DNA from: Chiridota heheva | Taxonomy: Eukaryota; Echinodermata; Holothuroidea; Apodida; Chiridotidae | Direction: 5' to 3' | Length of the DNA stretch: 64,000 nucleotides | NCBI GenBank assembly: GCA_020152595.1 | Contig: JAIGNY010004446.1 | Coordinates: 507,001-571,000, forward strand | In this document: one piece after another, positions 46,070 to 57,182 of the stretch | Layout: every line of letters begins with the position of its first letter | Position numbering within the stretch: the first letter of the stretch is position 1 | Program-made: the position numbers and the translations under genes | The notes under the pieces: generated by a model | The model's database searches: none | The model's input: only the letters and a program-made list of their open reading frames with translations | What the model was told of the DNA's origin: nothing

Positions 46070-46270
46070 TGTAAGACATACCAGGTGTTTGGTGGTTAAA
46101 CAGCTGCAGCCGGGTTTACCTTAATCCGGTAAATATGTACAAGGAGGATCTGCGTCAGACTATCATGAATCAATTTGCTGGAACAGATTCGCAGGCAGAA
46201 ACACATGCACTTACTCACTAAAATTCACTGAAATGAGTCTGTATTCAAAATCAAAACTGTAGTTTATTCA
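46070..46270 (+). pseudogene. FReD terminal exon remnant 22
   Basis: The plus strand gives YPGVWWLNSCSRVYLN-like residues, then after a single shift GKYVQGGSASDYHESICWNR, then FAGRNTCTYSLKFTEMSL, ending at a TAA near 46,265. Everything after the shift is clean and ends in a canonical YSLKFTEM. Extra cysteines (SIC...NTC) are found in the QGGS-YSLK loop, as in remnants 16 and 19. Confidence 0.7.
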
Positions 46271-46939
46271 GTATAATTAGTCGAGTTAAAACACATTTTT
46301 AAAATGTGTATAGTGAGAGTCTCTTTCAGCAAAATTGAGTGATTACCGTACGTGATGTCATTTCCTTAGATATAAAGGGGTATCGTATCTTCTTAAATTT
46401 CCAAATTCAAATTGTAAAATTAAAGCTACTTTACTTTATAGACTGTAAATAGGTACATTACCAATCAGGAAAATTTCATTAAGAAACTTTGATGAAAATA
46501 TTTTTTCCACAGATATGAATACAATTTATTATTACAATTTCAGTTTTCCGTGGTAAAGTTTTTTTTTCATACGGCCAACAAATCATATTTTTTGGGAGCC
46601 ACACCCTTTATAGCAAAAGGAAAAATAAGAATATCTTTAAACTTGCCTCTACAACATTCCTCTTCCAATAGCAGTATATAATATTTATTTAATTGCATAT
46701 GCACGGCGATGTAGGCCAAATTAAGCCTTTATATGTTAGAAGTATAGTGTAACTAGTAAGAGGGCTGCTTTTGGTGTAATATATTTAGATAGCAAGTTAG
46801 TCAAAGATTTTGAATATTCAGCTCGTGCTTTTCAAAGCGTTTTCTCTGAAGTTTACTGTCTACCTGTCTTTAGAACATACGGTTATACTCAAAATAATAT
46901 TGGTATAAGCTGATTAAACGTAAAACACTAAAAAAAAAC

Positions 46940-47135
46940 AGCAATATAATCTCTTTCTACCGGTAGCGTAGGTAACATTTGTAAAGTTAATTTCACTGAG
47001 AAGTTTCCATGTTTCGTCTTATTATATTGCTGAAAAACAACATTAAAATCTCTTACTACCGGTATCGTAGGCAATATTTGTAAAGTTAATTGCACTGCGA
47101 AGTTTCCATGTTTCGTCTTAATATATTACTGAAAT
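46940..47135 (+). repeat. Two-copy tandem repeat, about 98 bp unit
   Basis: AATCTCTT(T/A)CTACCGGTA, then CGTAGG(T/C)AA(C/T)ATTTGTAAAG, then GAAGTTTCCATGTTTCGTCT occur twice head-to-tail with few differences. Noncoding. The flanking 46.3-46.9 and 47.15-47.85 kb show no gene I recognise. Confidence 0.85.
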
Positions 47136-47879
47136 TTGACAATTATATCTTGATAAATTACTAAATATTAATTTAATTCATTTCAATACAATTATAAATT
47201 AATGTTGCTTCTCTTAGTATCTGTAAGTAGACCTTACTATTTCGAAGTCTGAAACTATAACTAAAATCCACAGAAAGAGAATGTTGTATAATATATCACA
47301 ACCGATATAAATCTGATAATATCTGTATCCTTTTTCATAGCCAAAACGTATTGAAGATAATTAGAAAAGTTTGTTTTCTCAATCATATATAATGGATTAT
47401 CGGAAAAACACGAAATACAATTTTGAAAAAGTGTTTCGTTTGTCGATGGTAGCAATGTGAAAAGAAGGGATAGTATTATTGGAACAATCGAGGAAAGGAG
47501 AGAAAAAAGATTTTATATTGAGCAATGTAGTCATAAGACAGTCGCAGATGTGACCAAATGATATGCTGATGTACTGTACAAACCATGGCTTAAAGGATAT
47601 GTACCATTCTAAAAGATACACCGAAATGACACATAAAATGAGAACCATGGCAACTCATTCGGTCCATTAAAAGGGATCTTTTCATTTAAATGAATCTTAT
47701 GTTAATGTCACTGATGAAATTCACATTGTAAGTTTTCTGATAGAAATTGCGCTAGATGTCTTATTTTGTGCCAATTTTTGTTACTCTTAAAAATAATATT
47801 TTCTATACGCAACAGAACTTATTTTGCTAAGATCATCTAAAACAGCTCAGTTTGTATTCTTCCATTAAGTGCGCGTGTC

Positions 47880-47999
47880 ACCTGCAGATACGTACAAGGA
47901 GGTACTCTCTCAAGGAACTGGCAGGGTATAGTTTGGTATCGCTTTAAATCTACAGAGCGCTACTCCTTAAGGTTAACGGGAATGAAGCTGTGCTGACAA
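47880..47999 (+). CDS. FReD terminal exon remnant 23 (C-terminal half, unbroken)
   Basis: The frame reads CRYVQGGTLSRNWQGIVWYR, then FKSTERYSLRLTGMKLC and a TGA at 47,997-47,999. The last strands of the domain are intact, with a canonical place for the stop. No WWFN half is seen upstream. Minus-strand remnant 11 and remnant 24 (SWQGIVWYGFKSTLRYSL) are its closest relatives. Its downstream flank is shared with remnant 18. Confidence 0.75.
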
Positions 48000-49254
48000 T
48001 AGTGAAAAGATGGATACATTTACAACAATGAAAATGAATTATGGAAGTATTGCATGATTTCGAACGTTATGTTGGTCCTCACATGCAGCTTTGAAATAAT
48101 GAGTTTTAGGTTATCGATTAAAGCCGTAAAACGAATGACTTATTTGAAAACGATGAATATTAATATTATTAATAAGTATTATAATAAATTATGTTTCTGT
48201 ACATGACTCAATTTATATTCGTATATACTGAAATATGTATTGACATTAAAAAATATAACGTTATAAATACGTTAATAAAAATGATAATGAAAATAAATAC
48301 ATCGGCATACAATTTTTTTAATTAAACGATTCTCATTTCTGTCAAGAAAGAATACGTTGTTTAACTGTAGTACTCGATCAATGATGATTTAGAAGACGAT
48401 AAAACACTAGACATCCGATGCATACAACTCGTCCTGTGATAGTTTTCGGAGACTTAATGTATTCCTTTTACCTTTCCCACAATCATCCTCTTCCTCCTCC
48501 TCCTTTTTCTATGGCTGAACTTCCAACCTTGGCTGAATAAAAACGCCTCAAGTTGTGGCCTTGATATGCTAGAAAAAAACATCAAACATGTAATGGAAAT
48601 GCATCAATTTGAGCGTTCGCAAGTCTGTGAGAAAAAATAATAATTTAATTTGCAATATCAATATTTAGTATAAATATCAAACATTGAATTAAATATTATT
48701 GTAATATTGATTTGAAAAATTTCAATTATTCAATTACCTATGTTAATCTAGAAAGACTATACTTACAAATATATCACCGGGAATAGACCTCGCAGAAAGG
48801 TGGTTGTTAATAGAATCGTACAGTGGCTTCACAGTTGATATTTGTGATACAAAAAGCGTACGGGCACGCCATGCCTTGGAGAGAAATCTTCGAGAAATCC
48901 ATCAACTAAGATTTCTTGACGCCTGTCGTGCAGGAAACTTCTAAGCCGTTCAAACACTATTCTTGGTGATATCAAAGTTGTTTTCATAAGGTATCAACAC
49001 AAGTATCCAAAAACAAAAATGTGTCAAATGATCAAAAAGCATGTTAACGTCCGGGCCGGACATATTGTTTATAATGTCACAATGAACTTTCAGCATAGTA
49101 ATTTCAGTACTAGTATGTTTTTGCTATGGAGAGTTCTGAAACGGCATAAGAATATTACAGTACTGACAATGGAAATAAAATGAAAGATTTAAAATACCTT
49201 TGAAATTTTTAGCAGGAAATAAAGTCAAGAATCAATGCAACACATATATAATTT

Positions 49255-49385
49255 GACCAACACCGTAAATATGAGGGAGTACCGCAACGTACTTTTAAAC
49301 CCATACCAAACTATACCCTGCCAACTGCTCGTAATTGCCCCTCCTTGTACGTATCTGCCGTTGATGTACGCATAGCCACCAGACT
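49255..49385 (-). CDS. FReD terminal exon remnant 24, unbroken C-terminal half
   Basis: The minus strand reads GGYAYINGRYVQGGAITSSW, then QGIVWYGFKSTLRYSLIFTV without interruption. It begins inside the x-C-x-Y-A-Y-L-NGRY segment; upstream of it lies a (TACTCG)-like repeat that has replaced the WWFN half. No gene is seen in 48.15-49.25 kb. Confidence 0.75.
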
Positions 49386-49545
49386 TGTAATACTCCAGTC
49401 CGTAATCGTCCTCAAGTACATTTGTGTGTACTCATGCCCGTACTCATATTTATGACTTGTGGACTTGTACTCGTACTCATAGCCTTTGGACTCGTACTCA
49501 TGTTTTTTTAATGGCACTCGAATACGGGTACTTGTTATTTCTTAT
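49386..49545 (-). repeat. Degenerate TACTCGTACTCAT-type minisatellite
   Basis: Words TACTCAT, TACTCGTACTCAT and GGACTTGTACTCG recur at short intervals. Read in reverse they predict a Tyr/Glu/Lys-rich peptide (YEYESKGYEYEYKS-like) that is a repeat artefact. The array directly adjoins FReD remnant 24. Confidence 0.65.
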
Positions 49546-50479
49546 AAGTTAATTATGATTTTAATTAATTATAAAGCTGTTTTTAACATATGTAAGTAAT
49601 TTTCTTGAAGAGATACTATCCAATGTGATTGCTTGTACAGTCATGTAAACCAAATTAATCTATACTAATTACGTTGCTAAAATATTTGATTGAAACCATT
49701 TTAAATAATATTTTTCAGAAATGTACTTCTTTTAAAATGATGTTAGCTGATGTTTTATTGCGTGAAGAAGTTATATTGATGAAGATATACAAAGACTTGT
49801 GAAGATAAACCTGCGTTGTAGTAGTAATCTATATGATCAATGTTTACAATTTGTAAAATGCAATACTTACGAAAAAGTTGCATAATATCTATTTCGTGAT
49901 TTGATAGTCAGGAATGTTTGCTACAGGCAGACAGGATATATGTTTTTGAATCACTTGATAATTGGAAGAAAAAAAGATTTGAAAGTAGAACTGAACTTGA
50001 GTAGCCTCGACAAATAATATTGTGATAGCTGAAAACAGGCGGCCATTACATGTAAATTCACCCCGTGTCTCTAATAAAGTTGTAATTGTTACCTACAATA
50101 CAAATTGTCCATTAGAAAAAAAGTTCAAATTATTAGAATGATATTTTCTGCGCATTTATTGAATGTAAGAAAACTATATCAAAACAATATCACATGAATT
50201 AGCTTCATAATAACTTTAAACAAATACGTTATCTAAGAACTTGTTTAAGTTTTTTATTTCATGTATTCAAGCATGTCAGGTTTGTTTGATTTTGTATTCC
50301 AAATAGCAAGGCATTATTTATAGCCTATCAGCTAGTGATTTATTTAAGTAGGTGATTTCCTTTTATACATCCTCAATGAATAAATCCCATGCCTACTTCT
50401 GTCTTCTGTCATGTTTGTTGCATTTTATTTATTTTTCATCATAAATTAAGCTTTGTTAATACTGTCAATTATAAAGAAG

Positions 50480-51300
50480 CTTTTGTTTTGAATCTTCATT
50501 ACTAATCAATAAAAGTTCATCAGTAAATGCTTTTCTGTTTCTATCATCATTTTGACACTGAATTACAGGGAATTGTAGGGAACTTGCCTCCGTCATCATC
50601 ATCATCATCATCATCTTCATCATCATCGTCATTGTTATCGTAATTGTTATCGTCATCGTCACCGTCATCGTCATCGTCATCGTCATTGTCATCGTCATCG
50701 TCATTGTCGATAACATCATCATCATCATTTTCAATGACAGGGATGCCTGAGTGACAGGCCTTCCCAGATATTGAGTTGACAACACGCCACCACTGCTCAG
50801 ATTGTTACCAGTTAGGTCTAATAATAGTTTGATGTTATGGTTTCTTCTTCAAGTTTAGCCTGGTTGTAAGCCCTCCTATATTCTGCAAACTTTCATCTGT
50901 TGTCGGGGTGTTATGATTCTTCATTTTCCTAAAGGCGCCGATTTTGTTTTGCAGCTCTTCTGCACTGTCATTGAACGATGCTTTTGTCATCAGTTTTCCC
51001 TTGTGACAATTTTTAAGTGGAATGAATATATCCATGTACAGGCAGTTTCAGGATTTTTAGTGCTAAATATGATCAGTCAGTATTTGACAAAAACCCTTGT
51101 ATATTTGTTGTTGCATCAACATTTCCTCTGTTAAGACTTGTCCCTGTACACTGGAACATGCAGCTTAAAAATAGCTGGTTGTGGTCTAAAGTACCACGAT
51201 TAGTAGATGTTGTAGATTATCTGGTAGATTGGTCATGGCAAGGTCTAGAATATTGTCGCCTTTTGTTGGATCAGCCACAGTGTGTTTTCATCTGGTTTAA
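50480..51300 (-). mobile_element. LINE ORF2 fragment (endonuclease end to linker)
   Basis: The minus strand reads ADPTKGDNILDLAMTNLPD (LINE endonuclease PT-R-x-G-N-x-LDL-x-TN-x-P), then in other frames LDHNQLF, then AEYRRAYNQAKLEEE (linker Y-R-x-Y-N-x-AK) and WWRVVNSISGKACHSGIPVI. The order is that of a CR1/Rex-like LINE upstream of the reverse transcriptase. It is interrupted by the codon repeat at 50,596-50,735. No gene is seen in 49.55-50.46 kb. Confidence 0.65.
50596..50735. repeat. (TCA/TCG)n trinucleotide repeat inside a LINE relic
   Basis: A tract of TCATCATCATC, TCGTCATCG and TTATCG triplets. On the minus strand in one frame it would encode a run of Asp, in another Met/Thr. It lies where LINE ORF2 similarity pauses, so it grew inside the insertion. 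Confidence 0.9.
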
Positions 51301-51709
51301 TTTCATCTGATGAACGCCTTACGAATTTCAGCCTTGTAAAATAATGGCATACCGCAATACCTTGACAAGTACATTAGTCATAAATTACGCGAGAGGTAAA
51401 TGCAAAATAAGGTAGGCGAATAGCAATAAAGCGATCCCGTCCATCGGTGATATGAATATCAAACACAAATAAAAAAACGAGCATGATATCCACATAGAAA
51501 ACACACTAGCTTATGGGGAATATCCTAATGGTAGTCGTCGTAATCCTAATTAGTATTTTTCCATAACCTTCCATACTTCCCAAAGAAAGTAACTCACTTT
51601 CAGCTAGTTTGATGTCTTCTACGTTGTACTATATGTATGCTAATGAGACAATCTCACTACAGTTTGTTCTATATATCTTCTTATTAACGGCGCATTTTCG
51701 CTTTGCAAG

Positions 51710-51860
51710 ACATTCAAATTCTTGTTCAGGACAATGATAAAGCAGGAGGTATTTTCTCATATTGCGCGAACACTTACCCAGGTGCGTGGTGGTTTTCAGG
51801 CTGCGGCCAAGCTTATCTCAACGGCAGATACGCACAAGGAGGTTCAAGTCTTGATGTATA
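51710..51860 (+). CDS. FReD terminal exon remnant 25, unbroken, early-ending
   Basis: The frame reads VQDNDKAGGIFSYCANTYPG, then AWWFSGCGQAYLNGRYAQGG, then SSLDV and a TAA. D-N-D, C-A, G-A-WWF, the second cysteine and NGRY-QGG are in place with no break. TTCTTGTTCAG just before D-N-D could serve as a splice acceptor. The domain stops before GI-x-W, like remnants 9 and 20, and the downstream CAAGCTTACTTTACC...TATAATTACAAACT is shared with them. Confidence 0.75.
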
Positions 51861-52219
51861 ATACATATAAATAGAAAATGACCTACTTACAACGGGCTGT
51901 AATAAACAAGCTTACTTTACCTCGGACTAAGATATAATTACAAACTCCGCAGACAATAATGACAACAATAATACCCTTAAATTTACTGATATGAATAAGA
52001 GTTTGGCTCTTGATGCAACTTTCAGTGACTGTTCTACATTCAAGTATTTAGTAATTTTCAATCATTAAAGTAAAAAACAAAAGCTGTTCGCATGTCATTG
52101 TGTGGTCAACTCTCTTAGTCCTTTGCATTATCAGCTTTTATTAATGCTTTATAGAATATCATTTTTGATCAGTATAACTAAAGACGCATAGTAATTCTTG
52201 AATAAATTGACATATCTTC

Positions 52220-52330
52220 TTTCCATGAATTTCAGTGAGTGTTAGCATTCCATGAAGCCGTTTCACCATTTTATTCTATGGCTGTTACATGACCCATCTC
52301 TATCTCCTTGTGCATTCCAGTGTATGAAAT
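52220..52330 (-). pseudogene. FReD terminal exon remnant 26
   Basis: The minus strand reads AQGDRDGSCNSHRIKW, stop, NGFMEC, stop, HSLKFME. It parallels remnant 16 (VQGGGDGSCTYQGIKWVNGF, YHSLQFTE) and shares its flank (CTTGAATA...TCTTCTTTCC(A/G)TGAATT). Two stops. The region 52.33-53.3 kb shows no gene. Confidence 0.65.
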
Positions 52331-53309
52331 ACCTATCAGATTTAAAGAAGGCGGTGCAAGATTCTTAGATGAGTTCATGGGGTTTTTTCTTCATAGTATT
52401 CCGGTAGAATTGCTTGACGTACTCCTCATTGAATTTTAATAACGATTCTAACTTCATTTTCGAACAAATAAAGGACTCCTGGGGAGCTTAGCGTACTACG
52501 AAATTGATATTGTCCTTATTGCTTTTTTTGAGGCTAGTGGCGCTTGGGTCTACGCAATATTGCTGAACGTGAACGCAATTGCTTTTGTTTTGAAGTTATT
52601 TCAAAGCCTTCCACACAGGCTCAGTTTAACATCCCATAGCCAAAAACCACTCGGAGTGGCAAAATATGATAATTTGACTTCATAGCATAAAGGGAAACAG
52701 GAAGTTGTGTTGCGAAATCTCCTAATTATATGTCTTTTGTTTAATTTTTTCTAATTAAGCTTTGTTTTTTCAATCGTAATTACCAGCTTGATGTTTGGTA
52801 ACGGACAGGACGATGTCAACAAAGCAATATGAATTCAAATATGAAGTATAATTTTAAAGAGATGTGAGTGTTCTGATGTGACCAAAGCGATGAATAGTGC
52901 TTATAATATTCGATCAGGCTATTAAATATTGTTGTTCCTCTTTCTATTTTAACATGACGCACTTCGAAGTATGAGGTAGTATTACGTTGCAATTGATCAA
53001 TCATTTAACTATGTATCATGGATGGATTTTAAATACTTACCTATTAATTCTTGAAATCTTTTGATATCTCATCATTTATTCTCCCTTTGTCGATCTTTGC
53101 AAGTATCACATTCGAAAGAAACTATAATATTTATTCATGCTAACAAGCAGCCATTAATTTTATGGAGTATCATCTGTCTAGTCCAAATTGTCTATTTTGG
53201 AATAGATTTTGAATACTAACCTATGCTCTCTTTTCTTAATCTTTGACAATACGCAACGCATTTACAAGAATATCTTGTCCCATACTGCCAACTATACTTT
53301 TTTTCTCCA

Positions 53310-53415
53310 TGAAATTCAGTGAGTAGCATCCACCTACAATAGTAAACTATCCAACGAATGTACCTACAGTCAGAGCAAGATCATTCATGTATGTATTTGC
53401 CGTTAATATGAACGT
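53310..53415 (-). pseudogene. FReD terminal exon remnant 27
   Basis: The minus strand reads VHINGKYIHE, stop, SCSDCRYIRWIVYYCRW, then after a shift CYSLNFME. It has NGRY-, SC...W- and YSL-equivalents like remnants 16, 22 and 26. One stop and one frameshift. Confidence 0.55.
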
Positions 53416-53464
53416 CCACCAATAATATGTAAACATATCGGTTTAGAGGGCACGTAATAATTTC

Positions 53465-53632
53465 ATATTGTTCAGAAGTTGCGCTGTTGTGGTTGATGTA
53501 TTAATAATAAGTATTACTGGAAAAATTCTAACAGATATATTTTCAGATTATTCAGATTGTTGCGCTGTTGTGGTTGAAGTATTACCAATGAGCATTACTG
53601 GAAAGTTTGTAACAGTGATATACTTTTTTTAA
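53465..53632 (+). repeat. Two-copy tandem repeat, about 83 bp unit
   Basis: TTGCGCTGTTGTGGTTGA(T/A)G, then TATTA followed by ATTACTGGAAA and TAACAG, occur twice. Noncoding. Confidence 0.8.
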
Positions 53633-53823
53633 TACTAGACTTCTAACTGTAGCTTATTATCCGAATTCATGTTATCATATACCTTTTGATATAAACTCAA
53701 ATTTTAGAGTTGATAATGTTCGTGGATAACATATCCACTTCATTTATCTTCGATTGGCTCGATTCACATGCTTTATATGGACAATTTGCATAATATATAT
53801 TACGGGTATTCCGTGACCATCGA

Positions 53824-54048
53824 TCAATAATGACGCTGCTCACATGAATGTCTGTCAGTGCAAAACAGTACATCTCTGTACTTTATATTTCTACCGTTAT
53901 TTTTTACTGTAAGCATTGTACGAGTACACAGAGACGCACCTGGGTAATCGGTAGCACAGTGGTAACTAATGTAAATATCTTTGTGCCGATCCCTTTTAGA
54001 AAATTGTTGTTTACAGCCGGAGAAAGAACTGAATTCTAACGACACCAA
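53824..54048 (-). CDS. FReD remnant 28 in a 74-codon open frame without WWFN
   Basis: The frame reads KQQFSKRDRHKDIYISYHCA, then TDYPGASLCTRTMLTVKNNG and RNIKYRDVLFCTD. F-S-K-R-D-R, YHCA and YPGA match remnants 1 and 9. The WWFN core has become SLCTRTM while the frame stayed open, then N-G-R-N holds the NGRY position. Neutral decay without an indel is the simplest reading. Confidence 0.6.
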   Translation of the reverse strand: MVSLEFSSFSGCKQQFSKRDRHKDIYISYHCATDYPGASLCTRTMLTVKNNGRNIKYRDVLFCTDRHSCEQRHY

Positions 54049-54654
54049 TAGACAAAAATCAAAATATTTTAACTAAACTTGTAGGAAAAAACCATTAGGC
54101 CATTTTCATACTCATATTTTCCCATGTTTTTTGCCTGTAATAAAGCATCAAACCGTGGTCTCTGAACTCAGGTTGCTGCATTAATAGCTTAATCAATTAC
54201 TTTTCATGATGATCTAGCCGATTGAATAGTTGTCCAAAAGGGGGTATGCTTCTCTAATGATGCATGCAGCATCTCACCTCCACTAATTGGAAAAAGCCAT
54301 AACAGTAATATTGACTTTCAAGCATAGCAAGATAATTCCAGATACGATTGCACGCCTAATAATCATTCAAGTTGAGTTTAATTACTTATGCGTGAGTCGC
54401 GTCGCGGAGCTTGGAAACTGTATCATATAATTTAATGCGCTAGTAAGCAGTCAATGCAAATCTGAGGCGGGGGTACGTAACTTAATCACCCAACCAGTTT
54501 TCTTTTAATAATCGGATGTTTAGGACACAATTTTGATGCGGCTTCTTGATCGTAATGCGATTTTGTTTTGACTGTCACAAACATATTAGTAGAAGATTGT
54601 TTTGTTGGACTAGGATAATTATGCATCTTCATTTCCAGAAATTTCAATGAGTGC

Positions 54655-54860
54655 TCAAAATCTCTGAATGATTCACAGTAAATACGTTGTCATTGCGAAG
54701 TGGGTCTTCCTTGTATGTATATGCCGTTCGGGTAAGCGCATTGAACCACGCAGCATGGTTGAGCAAGATTCGAAAGAATCACAATTAACACACCAATAAT
54801 CCCATCTATATGGATTGCATCCATCATTGTCTCGATTCTTGGCAGAATATTTTACGTCTA
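54655..54860 (-). pseudogene. FReD terminal exon remnant 29 (cysteine-rich type)
   Basis: The minus strand reads SAKNRDNDGCNPYRWDYWCV, then NCDSFESCSTML. In a second frame HAAWFNALTRTAYTYKED matches the WWFN and NGRY parts. The D-N-D loop is followed by GCNP...WCVNC...SCS, the same pattern as fragment 21 (DACNPCSC...SCS), so these two define the subclass best. A frameshift separates the halves. No gene is seen in 54.05-54.65 kb. Confidence 0.7.
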
Positions 54861-55544
54861 TGAATAAAGCTCACATTAAGATATTTCACATTCTACGTTT
54901 ATATGGAGTTCAGTGTATTAAAAATTCCAGCACCACCGAAAAAAAAAAAAAAAAGACATTTGATGTTCTTTTGATATGGTCATAGTTATTAATATTATAA
55001 CTTAATTCATATAAAGATCATATAAAACAAGAAAGTGAAAGTAAAAAGGACGGCTCTAACATGAAGAACGCAATATCAGTAATTTAGTAAACAGCTTAAC
55101 CCTTTGGGGAAAACGTTATATTGCACATCGCGCTCTGACATAAAAATGAACTCATGGATTTTATCCAGCAATAGGATTGATTATACCACGAATCTTGGCT
55201 CATTGAGTGTTGTTTTGGTCGTGTGAAAATAGTGTCCTGTAGTGAAGTTTGATGGATTCATTTTTGACTTTTCTTACAAAAATCAGTCGTGGCTGGGAGC
55301 AGAAGCTTTGATAAATAGAGCAGTTGTAAAGGAATAATTATGAAATTAATTGCAAAGGAAATGGTAATATTAATTTACCCCGGAATGCAGTTTTGTAAAT
55401 TTTAGTTAGTAGTTCCACGTGTTTTTTTTTTTCTTTAGCAGAAATTAATTAGTTTCGATCCACAGCAATTCATAATCAGGAACATTGGAAATTATTAGAT
55501 ATTCAAAATGCAAATATGATCCAGCATGGAACTTCATTTTTGTT

Positions 55545-55720
55545 CATTTTAGTGAGTAGTCCCACGTCTGTTTCCAACTGTACCAATAGACACCTGTAGG
55601 CCAGGATGTAGATCCTCCTTGTACGTATCTCCCGTTAAGGACAGCATGACTGCAGGATAAATTAAACCACCACGCACCTGGTCTAGTTGTTGTAAATGAT
55701 GAACCTTATCTATCATTGCT
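55545..55720 (-). CDS. FReD terminal exon remnant 30, unbroken from WWFN to YSLK
   Basis: The minus strand reads RPGAWWFNLSCSHAVLNGRY, then VQGGSTSWPTGVYWYSWKQT and WDYSLK followed by a TGA. All FReD strands from GAWWFN onward are present in frame. Upstream the calcium loop has decayed. It is the paralog of remnant 8 (YVQGGSTSAYNGIYWLGWKN) within a duplicated segment. With remnants 10 and 25 it is one of the best-preserved copies. Confidence 0.75.
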
Positions 55721-56326
55721 AGAAAATTATAACTTTATATGACGTATTGGTCTATCCTCCTATCATGATATAACTCACATTAGAACAAGGTTTTTGACAC
55801 ATTACAATACAATTTTGTGATTTTAAATCCTAGAATATTTAATATCTCATGTAAAATTAAGGTATTTCACTTTTTCTCTCAGGTATTTTATAAAGATAAT
55901 TATTGTTTGTTATTTATTGTACTAAACTTATTGCACAAAAGTCAACGCCCTAAATACAATATTTTGATAACCTCAGCACGTAATTGTATTAGGCGGGAAA
56001 TTTGCAATTACCATTTAGTATTGACTTCATGCGCAGAAAAATATACATTTTGACCCAAAACTGAGGGATATATAGGCAATGTTCAATTTACATATCAGTC
56101 CGTCATATTTTGGTTAAATAGATTACATTTCTTCAAACATGAAGGAAAACAGTACAAAAAAGAGCCTGTATGGCGCAAAATAATTAACCGTGTAAGTGGG
56201 AGAATTGATATTACAAGGAATGTTGACAACCACAAGAAAAGAGCCAATCGTCTATCAGAGTCTCTTCAAACAAAGAAAAAATGGAACTCTGATGGCCTGC
56301 AGTTTTCTCATTATCGTTTCATTGTT

Positions 56327-56598
<272 letters not shown>

Positions 56599-57028
56599 CC
56601 TCCCCACCCCCCCACCCAATTGTGCGTTGTGTGTCTGCTGCTGATTTATAGTTATTGCAAAGTCTTTAAGACAGCATACTGTGTGGCAAGGTGATCTATA
56701 ATAACTGATTGATGTTAATATTATTATTACATATTTTACAAACATACTCTCCTCCACATTACTTGTACATGCTATCCTTGATAGTTTTGACACCATAATA
56801 TGTTGTCTATTTACTGCTGGTAGCTTGATTACATTTTTATTTATCTTAAAGATTCACAATAGATTTTACAAAATGAAACAAGGTGCTACCATTTAGTAAG
56901 TAATAAGCAAGGCCTGTTTGAATTGTTCATATATTCCGAATGGAATCCAGAAGGATTGGTTGGCTGTTTGGAGGTAAATACATGTCATTATCTACTACGA
57001 TTTCCTAGGTTTTACCCTCATTTCTAGG

Positions 57029-57127
57029 CAAGTAGGTAGGTAGGTAGGTAGGTAGGTAGGTAGGTAGGTAGGTAGGTAGGTAGGTAGGTGGGTAGGTAGG
57101 TAGCTAGGTAGGTAGGTAGGTAGGTAG
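57029..57127. repeat. (TAGG)n microsatellite
   Basis: About 24 units of the tetranucleotide TAGG with two variant units (TGGG, TAGC). It lies 60 bp left of the (TTC)n tract and marks the area where Polinton sequence ends. Confidence 0.95.
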
Positions 57128-57182
57128 TGCGATCGAACGTTTTTACTAAAAACAAGATAAAATTGTATTGGGTGGGTTTATG

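Noticed and set aside
43196-47135. CRISPR-like spaced repeats
   Set aside because: The repeats here are simple two-copy tandem duplications in a eukaryotic genome, without the repeat-spacer pattern or cas genes.
47397-47648. An 83-codon minus-strand open frame
   Set aside because: No domain or retroelement motif could be recognised, and the sequence is AT-rich like its surroundings.
49311-49517. A Tyr/Glu/Lys-rich 68-codon minus-strand frame
   Set aside because: It is a translation of the TACTCGTACTCAT minisatellite joined to a FReD exon in the wrong frame.
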